Program-made: the position numbers and the translations under genes
NCBI RefSeq assembly: GCF_008831285.2
Contig: NC_045147.1
Location: 19,532,581 to 19,596,580 of the forward strand
Source: Nymphaea colorata
Taxonomy: Eukaryota; Streptophyta; Magnoliopsida; Nymphaeales; Nymphaeaceae
Reading direction: 5' to 3'
DNA length: 64,000 nucleotides
The notes under the pieces: generated by a model
What the model saw: only the letters and a program-made list of their open reading frames with translations
What the model was told of the DNA's origin: nothing
Database searches by the model: none
Part shown: positions 1 to 10,644 of the stretch, piece after piece
Position numbering within the stretch: position 1 is the stretch's first letter
How the letters are laid out: each line of letters begins with the position of its first letter

Positions 1-2163
1 CAAGCATGAGGTTCTAGAAATAAAGCATGTTAGATTCATATATGCAATGTATGATATGCTCGTCTAATTGGGTTTTGAAAGCTTCGAGTTCATGTATTAT
101 GCTGTGCAATTCATGTGAGAAAATCAAAACCACAAACGACCCTTAACAGGGCATGTCTCTCTAATTTGAGGGCTCTGGAAGAGGATTCAAAACAACCATA
201 GAAGAGAAACAGAGGGATAAACATAGTCATGCATGTATGAATGGTGATATCAAAGTTGCGAAAATAAAGGATAACGGGTATGATTTATCCCCGTGAGATT
301 GGGCCACATTCCCAAATCTCTGATGATGGACGAACACTTCTGTTCGGACGTCCACCTCCGTGAACAACGATGCCCATGACTCTTTTTCCTTTGCCACTGA
401 CACCAACAGAAGAGACGTTCTCTTGTTTTCTTCACTCTTGCTTTTACCTGAGGGCTTCAAGAGAGGGGAACACCGTGAGAGACTGGTTGCCCTCGACCAG
501 TCCACTATTGCAACCACCGGAACCTACCTACACCCTCTTTGTGTTGAGAGAAACCGAGGACGGGTCGTGGGTTTCTGCTGCCCCATTTTGCTCTCTGGGC
601 TGGTCGGCGGCGACTGTCGCTGCCGCTGGACAGAGATGGCTTGAGAGGAAGACAACTCTCTCTCCCGGGTTCGTTCCCCCTTTGAAGACGACGGGAAGTG
701 GTGGCGCGCCGGTGGAAGCTCCACTGTCGGTCGGATGGTGGGCGGCGACCTGGAACCCTCGCGTTGGTACTCACGGGAAGAAGTCCCTCCCTGTTGCTGA
801 TTTTGTGTTGTTGAAGAAGCGGTGGAAGCCACCGTCGGTCGAACGAGCGGAGGGGAGGAGCTCTCGTGCGGAGAGAGAGAAAACAAGGGCGAGAAATGAA
901 GAAAAACGAGTGTGATCCGTTTTTATAACAAAACTCAAAAAAATTACAAAACGGGTCCACCTTATTAGCAAAATTTACGAAAAAGCTGTTATAATTTTTA
1001 AGCACTCATGCCGCAACACTTTAATGAAAATCTTTTGCAAAAAGAGGCTCGTAAAAGTTCTTTTCAATATAAGCCTAATATCTCATACGAAATAGCACCT
1101 TCCGAGTTCTTAGAAATCACCAAAAGAGGGTTTCCATATATTTGTTTGAAATTTCAGTAAAAAAATGAATTGTTATGTATTATTGCTTTGTGGTACCCTT
1201 AGTTTTATTTAAAATTTCAGAATAAGGGTTCGGAAATCTTTTGTTCTATACAATGATTACAACATACTATGTGAGATTTTTTAACGTGATATACTTGTAT
1301 AGATGCATTGTCAACTCGACTTTGTTTTGTTGTCATTAAATTGAACTAGAAAATGGCCTATTGCTTCTGTTTGGGAAACCGAGCCTGAGGGCGGTTTCTG
1401 AGAGGGGTATTAGACAAGGTCTAGTAAGGAAAAACCCTCACATTTGAAATTCGAAGGCGAAACGTGGGCTTTGTGCGATGGTTTATGTGAGTGCGAGCTT
1501 TTGTTGTTGCCCAGTGTTTGGTTTTGTCCCGGGAGGTAGTGGTGCGCGAGGCTCACTGTTGTCGCCCACTCCTCTGTCTGTACTGGAGGGCCCACAAGGT
1601 ATTGGGCGGCACAAGGGCCCGGGATTTTGTTCTGTTTCTGTTTGGGAGCGAGACGTCACCTGGTCTCTCACCCCGGGTTCCTAGAGAGACCATGCTGCTG
1701 CAGCGGCGATCTGGGATATCTCAGGAGGCTTCACTGCGGGTACCCTCGATTCGTTGGATCGCCTGGTGAAGAAATGTTCTGTTCTGCCCGTGAGTGCCTA
1801 CGGGGATTTCTGTTGTTGGGCACGATGACCATGACACTGTCAGAGAACCACGGTTGGAAGCCTACGAAATTTTGGAGGTTGTGCACACCTCGTTTTGTTT
1901 CTGATAATGTGACGTAACTCCAATATGTGCTAAGATTTGAAGATATTTGTTTTACAAAAGAAAAATATTATTTTATTGGGCCATGTTCCATTCATGGCTT
2001 CATTTTCTCCATACTCAGAGGAACTCTGACCCTTCTTTCTATCTCTACAGGTAGTCTTTGATAGATTTCGGCTCTTGGAGTGACGACCTCAGGCTTTGTG
2101 ATGGACGGGCATTGGCATTCTGGGCACTACGTCGGTAATTTGTGGACTTGTGTTCATTTTAAC
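1..2163. other. Unassigned left flank with two GC-rich patches
   Basis: No gene could be identified. Two patches (about 480-900 and 1380-1880) are much richer in G+C than their AT-rich surroundings and are open on both strands. The open frames have no recognisable domain, and their composition (runs of Arg, Ser and Pro) looks like GC-rich leader or retroelement-flank DNA. A pyrimidine-rich, T-rich stretch follows on the minus strand at 900-1000. These could be first exons, promoter DNA or decayed LTR sequence; nothing decides between these. Confidence 0.4.
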
Positions 2164-2510
2164 TGTTTGGTCATGACTCAATGTTGCTTCCGCTATTATA
2201 GAAATGGAAAGAAAAAAAAAATGGTGTCAAAAATTGGGTCGTGACAACTTTGGTATCAGAGTCGGTTCAACACTCGGACCTGGGGTCCCACACGCGCGGA
2301 CGCGTGTGCCTTAAGGGGTGTGGATTGTAACACCCCATAAGTTTAGTCCCGTATCGAAGATTGTAACACCCCATAAGTTGGGTCCAAATGTTTTCTTATT
2401 GAAATAAAACAATGTCTGATTTCTTTATGTTTTGGTCATGACTCAATGTTGCTTCCGCTATTATAGAAATGAAAAGAAAAAAAATTGGTGTCAAAAATTG
2501 GATCGTGACA
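2164..2510 (+). mobile_element. TRIM-like LTR retrotransposon, truncated, + orientation
   Basis: A complete right LTR of 149 bp lies at 2362-2510, beginning TGTAACACCCC and ending GTGACA. The last 80 bp of the matching left LTR are at about 2166-2246. Just inside the left LTR is a typical plant primer-binding site, TGGTATCAGAG (2251-2261). The internal region is only about 115 bp and has a purine tract (AAGGGGTGTGGA) near its right end. LTR, PBS, tiny internal region, PPT and LTR make up a terminal-repeat retrotransposon in miniature. A 36-bp piece of a second, related LTR (2326-2361) is wedged before the right LTR. There is no coding capacity, so it would depend on another element for movement. 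Confidence 0.7.
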
Positions 2511-2601
2511 ACTTATGGGGTGTTACAATCCACCCCCCTTAAGGCACACGCGTCCGCGCGTGTGGGACCCCAGGTCCGAGTGTTGAACCGGCTCTGATAC
2601 C
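2252..2601. repeat. Inverted repeat of about 90 bp formed by two TRIM internal regions
   Basis: The segment 2252-2341 (PBS, GC-rich core with CACACGCGCGGACGCGTGTG, purine tract, LTR start) reappears inverted at 2512-2601 with only a few differences, around a loop of about 170 bp. If transcribed through, it would fold into a long hairpin. Confidence 0.75.
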
Positions 2602-2794
2602 ACTATAACAACCCGACCCACTCCCGGGCTCAGGCCCCTGGTTCGACGGATCCCAACCCGCCCCCTAGCAGTTTCAGTTCCAATCCTAAAAAGGCTAGGA
2701 ACCAGGACAATCATCTCATTAATAGTCTTCTTTTATAAGCCCTTGAAGATCCCTCACAATCTTCGATACGGGACTAAACTTATGGGGTGTTACA
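2511..2794 (-). mobile_element. TRIM-like LTR retrotransposon, truncated, - orientation
   Basis: Read on the minus strand, an LTR of about 190 bp starts TGTAACACCCCATAAG at 2794 and runs to about 2604. It is followed by the PBS TGGTATCAGAGC (2602-2591), a short GC-rich internal region and the purine tract AAGGGGGGTGGA (about 2542-2531). Only 16 bp of the second LTR remain (2527-2512), where it abuts the plus-strand element. Its LTR start, PBS, internal region and PPT match those of the neighbouring + element, so both belong to one family, inserted head to head or rearranged. Confidence 0.65.
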
Positions 2795-5700
2795 GTTATG
2801 GAGGGGGAAGCCTCACTTTCTTCACTTGCTAGCGTAACAGAGAGCACTATCAAGGCAGCCAAGTTATCCTTGAAAAGTATAATAAGTACTGAATACTAAT
2901 TTATGACCAATCAGTTAGTTACTCCCTTAAACAGAATCCAATTTTCAGATCGATAAATTAATAACACCCTTAAACAAAATCCAATTTCCGGTAATGTGGG
3001 TCTTCTACACATCAATGTGTCTTTGGCCCTTCATTCAAGTCATGTTGAAGATTTGTACATCTAAGCATGCTGGTGAAAGCATTTGAGGTTTTATAAATCC
3101 AAGCATGCTTTTATTGTTGGCGTGGTCCAAAAGCTAACCAACATAAAATATATATATATTGGCATTAAGAATTTAAGAGTTTCTTAGAGCAGGAAATTTT
3201 TGACAGAGCTTAGAAGTTTAGTCTTTTTTACTTTTTTTAAAAACAGATCCTGTTACTAATGAAGAGTTTCAGTTCGTGGGGAAATCACATGCAAATTCAG
3301 AAGTGAAAAGTATGTGCAAAATTCAAACACCAGAAGGTATACAAAGGTAAAACATAAGAACTTGATCACAAAATTCTGAAATGCTTTTCACGATTCGTGT
3401 GGCCTTCAAAAGAAAAATGAAATTACAACCTTTCCATAGTTGCAGCAATATTCATTACTACCACAAAACCTAACTTTTAATGTTTCTTGCATAGGGTCAT
3501 TAGATGAGGACAACAAACCATTGAATGTTGAAGTTAATTATTGGTCTATAATCATCGAAATTCTAAGCTCCTGAGGATGAGCAGCTGTTTCTGATCATTA
3601 TACCAGCTTCTATGGGATCATATTTTGTAGAAAAGACTCAAAAATGTTGAATTGAGATCATCACAAATCTGAACAAATTTATGAATCCCAACATGAAGAC
3701 CATCTCCTTCTCTCTCTCTCTCTCTCTCCCCCCCCCCTTCTCTCTTCATTTTTTCAGACAGCATATTGAGGTGTTTGAAAAATCAGGTGTAGACTAATAA
3801 TGAAACAGAGGAGAAGGATCAAGTATGAAAGATCATATGAGAATTAGAGAATAGGATGTATGGCCTCCGAGCAACAAGATTTCACCAGAGCTGCGAGAAA
3901 AGAGCAAATAGACGAAATACAGTAGAGAGAGACGGAAAAGAACAGAGAGAGCAAGTTCGACCCAAAACATCAGTTTTTCCCAATTGAAGAAAAAGGAAAA
4001 ACTCTATTCCTACTTATCAAATCATAGAGCACTATCAATAGCAAGCAACAAAATGAGAAATTGCCAAGAGTGAGACAAGGAAGCAAATTAGACATATACC
4101 CTTCAATCCAAACATCTTGTGCAAATCCAAGGAGGCACATAGAGGCTGGTATTTTGAACTAGTTTAGTGTGGAAAAATAGCATGTCAAAATAAACAGCGA
4201 AATAAGTTCTTATGCAGTACATATTCTGAGACTAAAGCTTCATTTTCATGAACTATCAAACAAAGATCCCGTTGATGGACAAAAAAGTGTCTAGTCTACT
4301 GCATTCATGAAAATGAATGCCAATCTATTTTACCATGATAGCAAATTTAATTTCGTTCAGTTTTTTCTTAAAAATTTTGAGATGAGTAACAAGGTCCAGA
4401 AAACAAGAGTCATTATCTCACATACATAGTCCAATGAGACTCCTGCTTCATACATATGAACATAACCTATATCTACAGCTACATTAATCACAAGAGGGCA
4501 ACACAAATTACTCACCTTATCCAAGATTCAATGATGGAGCCATTGACTTGTGAATGTATGAGAATGATAAACAAAGGAAGCCTTTTCAAGTCAAATGATG
4601 AGTTTTCCTCTCAAATGGCATCCACACTGAATCTTGCCACTGATACACAAATGTAATACAACAAAAACGTAAATAAAGTATGAAAAAGTACATGAAGTGA
4701 TTATTGTAAATATATGCCAAAGCTTTTTCAGAATGACTAAGATGATCTTCAACCAATTTATTACGAGCAAAATCATCTCAAAAGAAGAGCCACACAACAA
4801 GCTGATTGCAACCAAAAACTGCATGACACCAAATACTGTATAACTAACGCCAAAGGCAAAAGAAAATTGGATATGACATAGCCACATTTAAATATATCTT
4901 ACTTTTCGATTATAACACAGATTGCACAAGGAGGCAAACCTTGATACTCTGGGACCACCCAGGAGTAGACGTTGAGTCTGACAAACCTTATCAATGAAAA
5001 AATTCTGCATTTAGGAGACATGTTGCCACAAAGATCCAATTTCAAAATTTCACTAGTTCACTATAGTCTGCATATGATGCACAAAATGCATAAATAAGTG
5101 TGTCAAAAGAATATAAATTTGTTCAGATCATAAAACACTGCTTCTCTTAATGCAAGTGTATCCTAGATCAGAATTAAATCAAGACTAATAACAAGTACAA
5201 AGGCCAACCCCTGCTCAACAAGAGAAATTAGAGTCACATTTTCACCAAATTTGGCTTCACAGAATTTAGATTATCCAAGTCTGAACCATTTATATTCATG
5301 GTTAGGAAGCAAGAACATTTAGAGCATCTCCTGCTCAAGGGAGAAAAAGACAAAATGAATAGCAAGGGACCAACAAGTCCATCTTCAACCAATGCGGTAC
5401 AAGTGGTCGGAAATCACCAATTACCCATGCAAATATACTCTTAAGGTTTAAACCTCACAAAAAGTTCCCACTTAAGAACAGAGCCCTATTCAACCGCATA
5501 TGCAGTTCAACCCAAATGTGGAACTACAGTATAACTTCTATTAGTTATTTCTGATAACGATAACATGTTTTGCTAGTGGTTCTTACCCTGAGGGGTTGAT
5601 CTTCTTTTCACTACAAGCAAATATCAAGGCACAACTTCTATCAGTTATTTCTAATAACAACTTTAACTTTTATCTGTTTTACCAGTGAATTTTTACCCTT

Positions 5701-6529
5701 ACGGGATTGTCTTTTTTCCACTGGATGCAAATATCAACATTCATTATTGTGTATATACTATGAACTATGAAGCATATAAGGCACGACACCAACTCAGTCG
5801 ATCACAATACACTGGAATTTACCTCAAAAAGCAGCCACATCAAACGACGTCAGTTACTGAACAACCAACTATTTCTCACCAATTTAGAAACAAATCATGG
5901 TCAAAGCTTGGTTATGACATTTTACCATCAAATCCGTGTCACAAAGATACAGGGAAACTTGATTTATAAAATTGGGGAGTAACTTAAATACGTAGAGAGA
6001 GAGTTTTTCTTTTAATACTTGGTCAATAAAGGGAACATTTCCAATTTTTGTATGTTAAATTGCATCATTGGATCAGTTTCAGGCCCGTGCATGAAGCATT
6101 GAAATGGGCTAGTCCCGTACGAAATAGCTGAAAATTCTTGGTTTCTTCACCAAGATATAAAACAAAACATGAATCTGTTCCTTGTAGAGATCCGATAGAC
6201 GATGAATCCATCCTTACAGCATAACTCCAACTGGCACAATAAATTCATGCTTAAACAAACCAGACACATGCAACACATAAATGAAGAAAACACCGAACGA
6301 AGAGTCCAGATACATACATTTCCTTCAAACCCCATGGTAGAGTGGAAGGAACGACATCCAAAACCCTTGGCAATGGAAGCGAGTGCATGCAATGGATGGA
6401 ATTAGTCGGAGAGAAATATAGAGAAAGAGAAAGAAACAAATAAAAAAAGCGAAAGAGACGGAGGGAGAGAGAGATAGAGGGATGCTATTACCTTAGATAA
6501 TGCAGCTTGAGAGAATCGAGACTCCTCGA
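2795..6529. other. AT-rich intergenic DNA, possibly minus-strand introns
   Basis: No convincing coding region. It holds a CT microsatellite (about 3706-3737), a diverged duplication of about 107 bp (about 5527-5630 and 5634-5740) and scattered short open frames without family resemblance. A 38-nt minus-strand segment (4977-4940) is bordered by CAG and GT and has codon-like third positions; it could be a small exon of a gene starting in the GC-rich island at 6530-6850. This cannot be confirmed by eye. Confidence 0.4.
3706..3737. repeat. (CT)n / C-run microsatellite
   Basis: About eleven TC dinucleotides followed directly by a run of about ten C residues. Confidence 0.9.
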
Positions 6530-6850
6530 TTAAGACCCTCGCTCGCCAAATTGCCATTCACTGTGGATGGATGAACGGGTCAGGAAGGTTAAAAAAAGCC
6601 CGCCAAATAATCGCTGCCTAGGGTCACAGTTCCCCCGACCCATCTCCTTCCGGAGCAGCCTCCTCGCCCTAGCCGAGGGGCATGGGAGATATCGCCGGCT
6701 GGAGACTGACTGGCGGTGATGGTGGAGAGCGCCGGCGGGGGAGCGAGCGGTGGTGAAGGGGGCTGGAAGCACGCGAGCGCGGGAGAGGCAAAGCTTCATC
6801 GAAGCAGCATTATTAATATCAATATGGCCTCCACATCCCGCGCGTAGGCA
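6530..6850 (-). promoter_or_regulatory. GC-rich island, possible minus-strand first exon or promoter
   Basis: A sharply GC-rich stretch in AT-rich surroundings. It has an open frame on the minus strand (6799-6530, 89 codons, rich in Arg, Pro and Ser with no known domain) and a GA-rich tract just downstream (6410-6480). Plant 5' leaders and first exons often look like this. The minus-strand sequence CTAAGGTAATAG near 6490-6500 would serve as a splice donor. No downstream coding exon was recognised, so it may be a non-coding RNA, a gene of unknown family, or not transcribed. Confidence 0.3.
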
Positions 6851-7189
6851 TTTCCTTTCGGTCTCGGCTTATTCACTCATCGTCTTCCCTCCAATACATG
6901 GTTACTTTTCTTCTAATTAATGCTTTGTCGAGCCTTTTATCCATGCTACTAAAGCTTAATATAGGTGTATTTAAATTTTACTTGTTATCTGATTAGATTA
7001 GTTGAAAAATAAATTATATTTAAAATATGAGAAATAAAAATGGTGTTTAGTTTGCATTAACCTCCTTTAGGATACCTAATAGTATTATTGATCATGTTTA
7101 ACTATTTGTAAATTAGTTAATTTTAATATATACCAAAATAATTTATGCTGACACTTTTCCGTTGATTTTGAAATTATACAAAAAGCTTA
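6851..7189. other. AT-rich spacer
   Basis: Very AT-rich, with no open frame or repeat of note. Confidence 0.5.
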
Positions 7190-7441
7190 AGGGGCGTCTG
7201 ATTACTTCAGAATGTCTGAAATCGATGAATCTGATCTGTTGTGGCATGTTTATGCCCATGTAGTAAAAGTTCCATGATAAAATCTAGGGTTCACCAAACT
7301 AAAGACCTTGGGTCAAACATAAGATCCATTTTTTTTGCATTGAGAAAAGGTCGGCTTTAAGATATAAGGGGAAAGGGTATGATCTTAAACTTACAATTCT
7401 TAAATCCAGATGGTTTTAGATCAGGGGCAATCAAACACCCA
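7190..7441. mobile_element. Tourist-like MITE candidate
   Basis: The left end reads GGGGCGTCTGATTAC and the right end, reverse-complemented, reads TGGGTGTTTGATTGC, which is 11 of 15 positions with pyrimidine or purine exchanges at most of the rest. CTTA stands immediately on each side (7186-7189 and 7442-7445), consistent with a short TTA-type target duplication as made by PIF/Harbinger elements. It is about 250 bp long with no coding capacity. The family assignment rests only on terminal sequence and target site. Confidence 0.5.
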
Positions 7442-7517
7442 CTTAGGGTATTTGCAAAATATGGCAGACTTCTCCTAGTAACAGTTCTACTAACTTAAAA
7501 GTTTGCCTCAGAGAAGT

Positions 7518-7580
7518 CAACATTTGGTGTTCTTGATTAACTATGAAATAAACATTTGGTGTTCTTGATTAACTACGAAA
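7518..7580. repeat. Tandem duplication of about 31 bp
   Basis: Two adjacent copies built on CATTTGGTGTTCTTGATTAA differ by a few bases; a partial third copy starts near 7619. Confidence 0.75.
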
Positions 7581-8508
7581 GTACTCATATCTGCTACTAA
7601 TAGTATAGAGAAGTTCCAGCATTTGGTGTTTTCTTCAATTTAATTATATAAAATAAATTAGGTAATTTTTTTAATGATATTTAGGCATGCACCCAGGAAT
7701 CCCAATATGTGACATGCTATTGGTGATTGAGTTACAAAGAGTTGGTCATTTAGGTCATTTGAATAGTTTGAAAGATAAATCAATGATATGTTTAATATAA
7801 CCAATAAGTGACAAAACCATCACATGAGATTCGACATAACTTCAACTTGAGAGATCCAGCATAGCTGGTTGGCTGGGTAAAAGTCTGTTTGATTTTTAAG
7901 TGTTGCTTTTTATATTGTAAACAGTAGATACGCGACAATCTAATTGGCATGCAAGTTTCTACTCTGGTCTCGAAGAAGCCCTAAACCTAGAGGGAAAGAC
8001 TACAATCATAAAATGGCACATGTGTTTGATTAATTCATATCTAGAATATAAAGTGATTTAAGATTTTGGGATGTTAGATTTTAAGTTTTCAGGTTTTTGG
8101 TTTCTAACAAAAAATTGAAACTCTTTATTTGAAAGATGCGTTAATTGTATAATGAATTTGCATGCCTTGCATATTAAAAGCCATAGACGCGAAATTATAC
8201 GAAATTCATGGTTCTCAAATCTATAATTGTAGATCATTCTAGAAAAGTGTAATGATTTATAGCGATAGGAGTCCAAGACACTTATATTGAAGTGGTTGAA
8301 TCTATGGTATGATCTGCTCGCTTTTTACTTTTTCATTGACTCCTTTATATGGACTACTTGCTCCACATAGTAAGACATCTCGGCCGGTCGTTCGTTCCGG
8401 TTTCCTCAAAGAAAAGAACAAACAATTAAAGGGAAAAGCCTAAAAATTCAATTTGAACTAATCAATAAGGGGCCAACTAACCTCTTTCAAACTTTTGACG
8501 ATAGTTTA
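7581..8508. other. AT-rich spacer
   Basis: No gene or clear element seen. Short open frames have no family signal. Confidence 0.5.
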
Positions 8509-8652
8509 ATCACCTTTTAAGTCATTTTCTCTGTCATTATTGACCAAGTCTTGGTCAAACCTGCTCTAAGATCGAGACAAATCACCTTTTAAGTCATTTT
8601 CTCAGTGATTATTGACCAAGTCTTGGTCAAACCTGCTCTAAGATTGAGACAC
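8509..8652. repeat. 72-bp tandem duplication with W-box palindromes
   Basis: Two direct copies, 8509-8580 and 8581-8652, differ at only a few positions. Each holds the perfect inverted repeat TTGACCAAG-T-CTTGGTCAA (8540-8558 and 8612-8630), so four TTGACC cores (the W-box bound by WRKY factors) are present as two palindromes. They lie about 2.0-2.1 kb upstream of the MACPF start codon. Binding is inferred from the motif only. Confidence 0.7.
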
Positions 8653-9990
8653 AATAATTAGAATTTGAAAGTATAATCGTGTGATCGAAGAGTTACGAAC
8701 TCGAGCCAACGAGGCCTAAGTTGACTCGAGCCCGGCGACTCCATCGACTTGGCTCGCTTTCTTGACGACGACCGTTTCGACGGCGCTTGTTGGGTCCGGA
8801 CATTTGGACACAAGTCCAACAGTTTTGGACTGCAGGATCAAAGGGTCGGGAGCCTTTAGACCCAACGGGCTCTTTCCATGAATCGCGTCAGAGCTCAGCC
8901 CACAGGATCGTACATGGACAAACGGGCCGAGCAGTCCATGAGCTTATTGACTTCCGGTCGTTACTGCAGGTCCCACAACGACAAAAACTTCATCTGGCAT
9001 TCCCAGTTTCTTCTCCGCGTCGTATTTCTTTGTTATTCGTGTAGAAGGAGACATGTTTTTCTGAATTTTAAGAAGGTGCTTGCTGCTTCTTACACAAAAA
9101 TGAAGCTAAAGATCTGAGCAGTTGTAGTTCCCAATTCTGAATCTGGTGATCCAGAATCTTATGAACATCTCAACTGCTAAAACATTTTTTTCACCTTTTT
9201 AGCAAGCCATCTGCATTTCTTTGTACTGGGACGACGTCTAACTCCCTGACATCATTGATTGCGTCCCTTCCACTTGGAAACAAGGACAAATTGCAGTATG
9301 AAAGTGCTAGAGCCCTGGTGAGCGCAACTAGACTCCTCAAGATGCGCTGAAATTTTGACAAAACCTCAAAACCTTTCAAACTTTTGCTTGGGGAGTTTTA
9401 TTTGGAGTCGTATTTTAATAATCAAAGGACTCACATGGAGCATCAGTTTGGTCACAGTAGGAAGGTTCAATCATGGGTTTGATCGAATTTACGTATGAAA
9501 TGGTACTGGTGAATTGGAATTATTTGGATTTCCCTCGTGCGTAGAGACGCTCCACGTTTGATTGAAGCTTTTCTGGAAATAAGAGACGTCGAATTTGAGA
9601 GGTAGGAAATTTTGGCACTTAACGGGGAATATCGTGTTAGAATGGAGACTGAACAAAACTTTCCTTTTTCATGAATTCTTTTGATCTTTCCCCACCTGCA
9701 AAGTCAAAAGATCGGCAGTGTGAAATGCGCTCAGAGACATTAAAAATGGGGTGCTTGCTTCATCGTTTTTTGTGATGGTACAGAATGGGGAAAAGTTGAA
9801 AAAATTTGCATAGAAGAGGGGGAGAGTGTCGTACACTTTCGAGTTGCTCCACATCTGTCTTTGCTTACTGCTTGCACACTGCAGCTTCTGCTGATTTATT
9901 AAACGAAACCCCTCTTGGAATGGTGGGTCGCTTTCTGCACAAGGTAGAGAAATAGAAGAAGAAAGGTTATGCGTGCGTGTGATCTTTGAA
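8653..9990. other. Intergenic, upstream of the MACPF gene
   Basis: It includes a moderately GC-rich block (8690-9000) with short open frames and no recognisable product. The rest is AT-rich. It probably contains distal promoter DNA of the MACPF gene. Confidence 0.4.
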
Positions 9991-10644
9991 GTTTCAGGAC
10001 CTCAATAATCCTCCGCAGAGAGAGAAGGAGAGAGAGGACCACCAAGAAAGCAGAGTCAATGGTCTCTGCGTGACAAAGTATCCGGTGTCCCCCTCTTCTT
10101 TCTGCAAGTCTTCTGCAGTTGATAGACGGAGAAACCAGACCCGATGAGCCTATTTGTTTTCTTATGAGAAATTTTAGTGAGGAAGCTCTGATGGCGAAAA
10201 AGAGTGGGCTCCGGGTGGTAATTCTGAGGACTAGTTACTGTTCCGAATGAAGCCCATCTCTGAAACTAGGCGATTGTTTTTCCTCGAAGCCCCAAAACTG
10301 TTACTGTTCAAGTATTCCCGAGAAAACCAGTTGTTTTTCTTTTCCCTTCATTTTGATAGTAGCTTGAATACTTTGTTGGTTTTGGGCAGGAGCCCAGCTA
10401 GAAGACTCAGGTGAGCTTTCTAAAGGTGTCAATCTTGGAAAATTGGGACTTGTGGCTGATTGTTGACGGCGAGATACCTTGAGAAGATGGAATTATGTAG
10501 ATTCTCTGACTGGTGAAGACGTGAGCACGTTGAGATGAAGAATTGGGTGGTTGATTTTGGAATTTTGGAGATGGTTTGTGATTTCAGGTGGCAGTGAGAT
10601 GGAAGGATTGAGTTTACTGTGATCCTTTCTCCGGCAGAGTGAGA
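9991..10644 (+). promoter_or_regulatory. Probable promoter and 5' leader of the MACPF gene, with short upstream ORFs
   Basis: GA-rich tracts (10014-10040) and leader-like sequence precede the start codon. Several upstream ATGs are present. A 19-codon ORF at 10191-10250 overlaps by its last bases the ATG of a 55-codon ORF (10247-10414) in an ATGA junction. CAG/GTGAGC at 10410-10416 could be a leader-intron donor, which would change the second ORF. The transcription start is not visible, so whether these ORFs are in the mRNA is an inference. Confidence 0.35.

Noticed and set aside
505-1005. Long minus-strand frame, 166 codons
   Set aside because: It overlaps equally long frames on the other strand in GC-rich DNA and has no domain or splice support.
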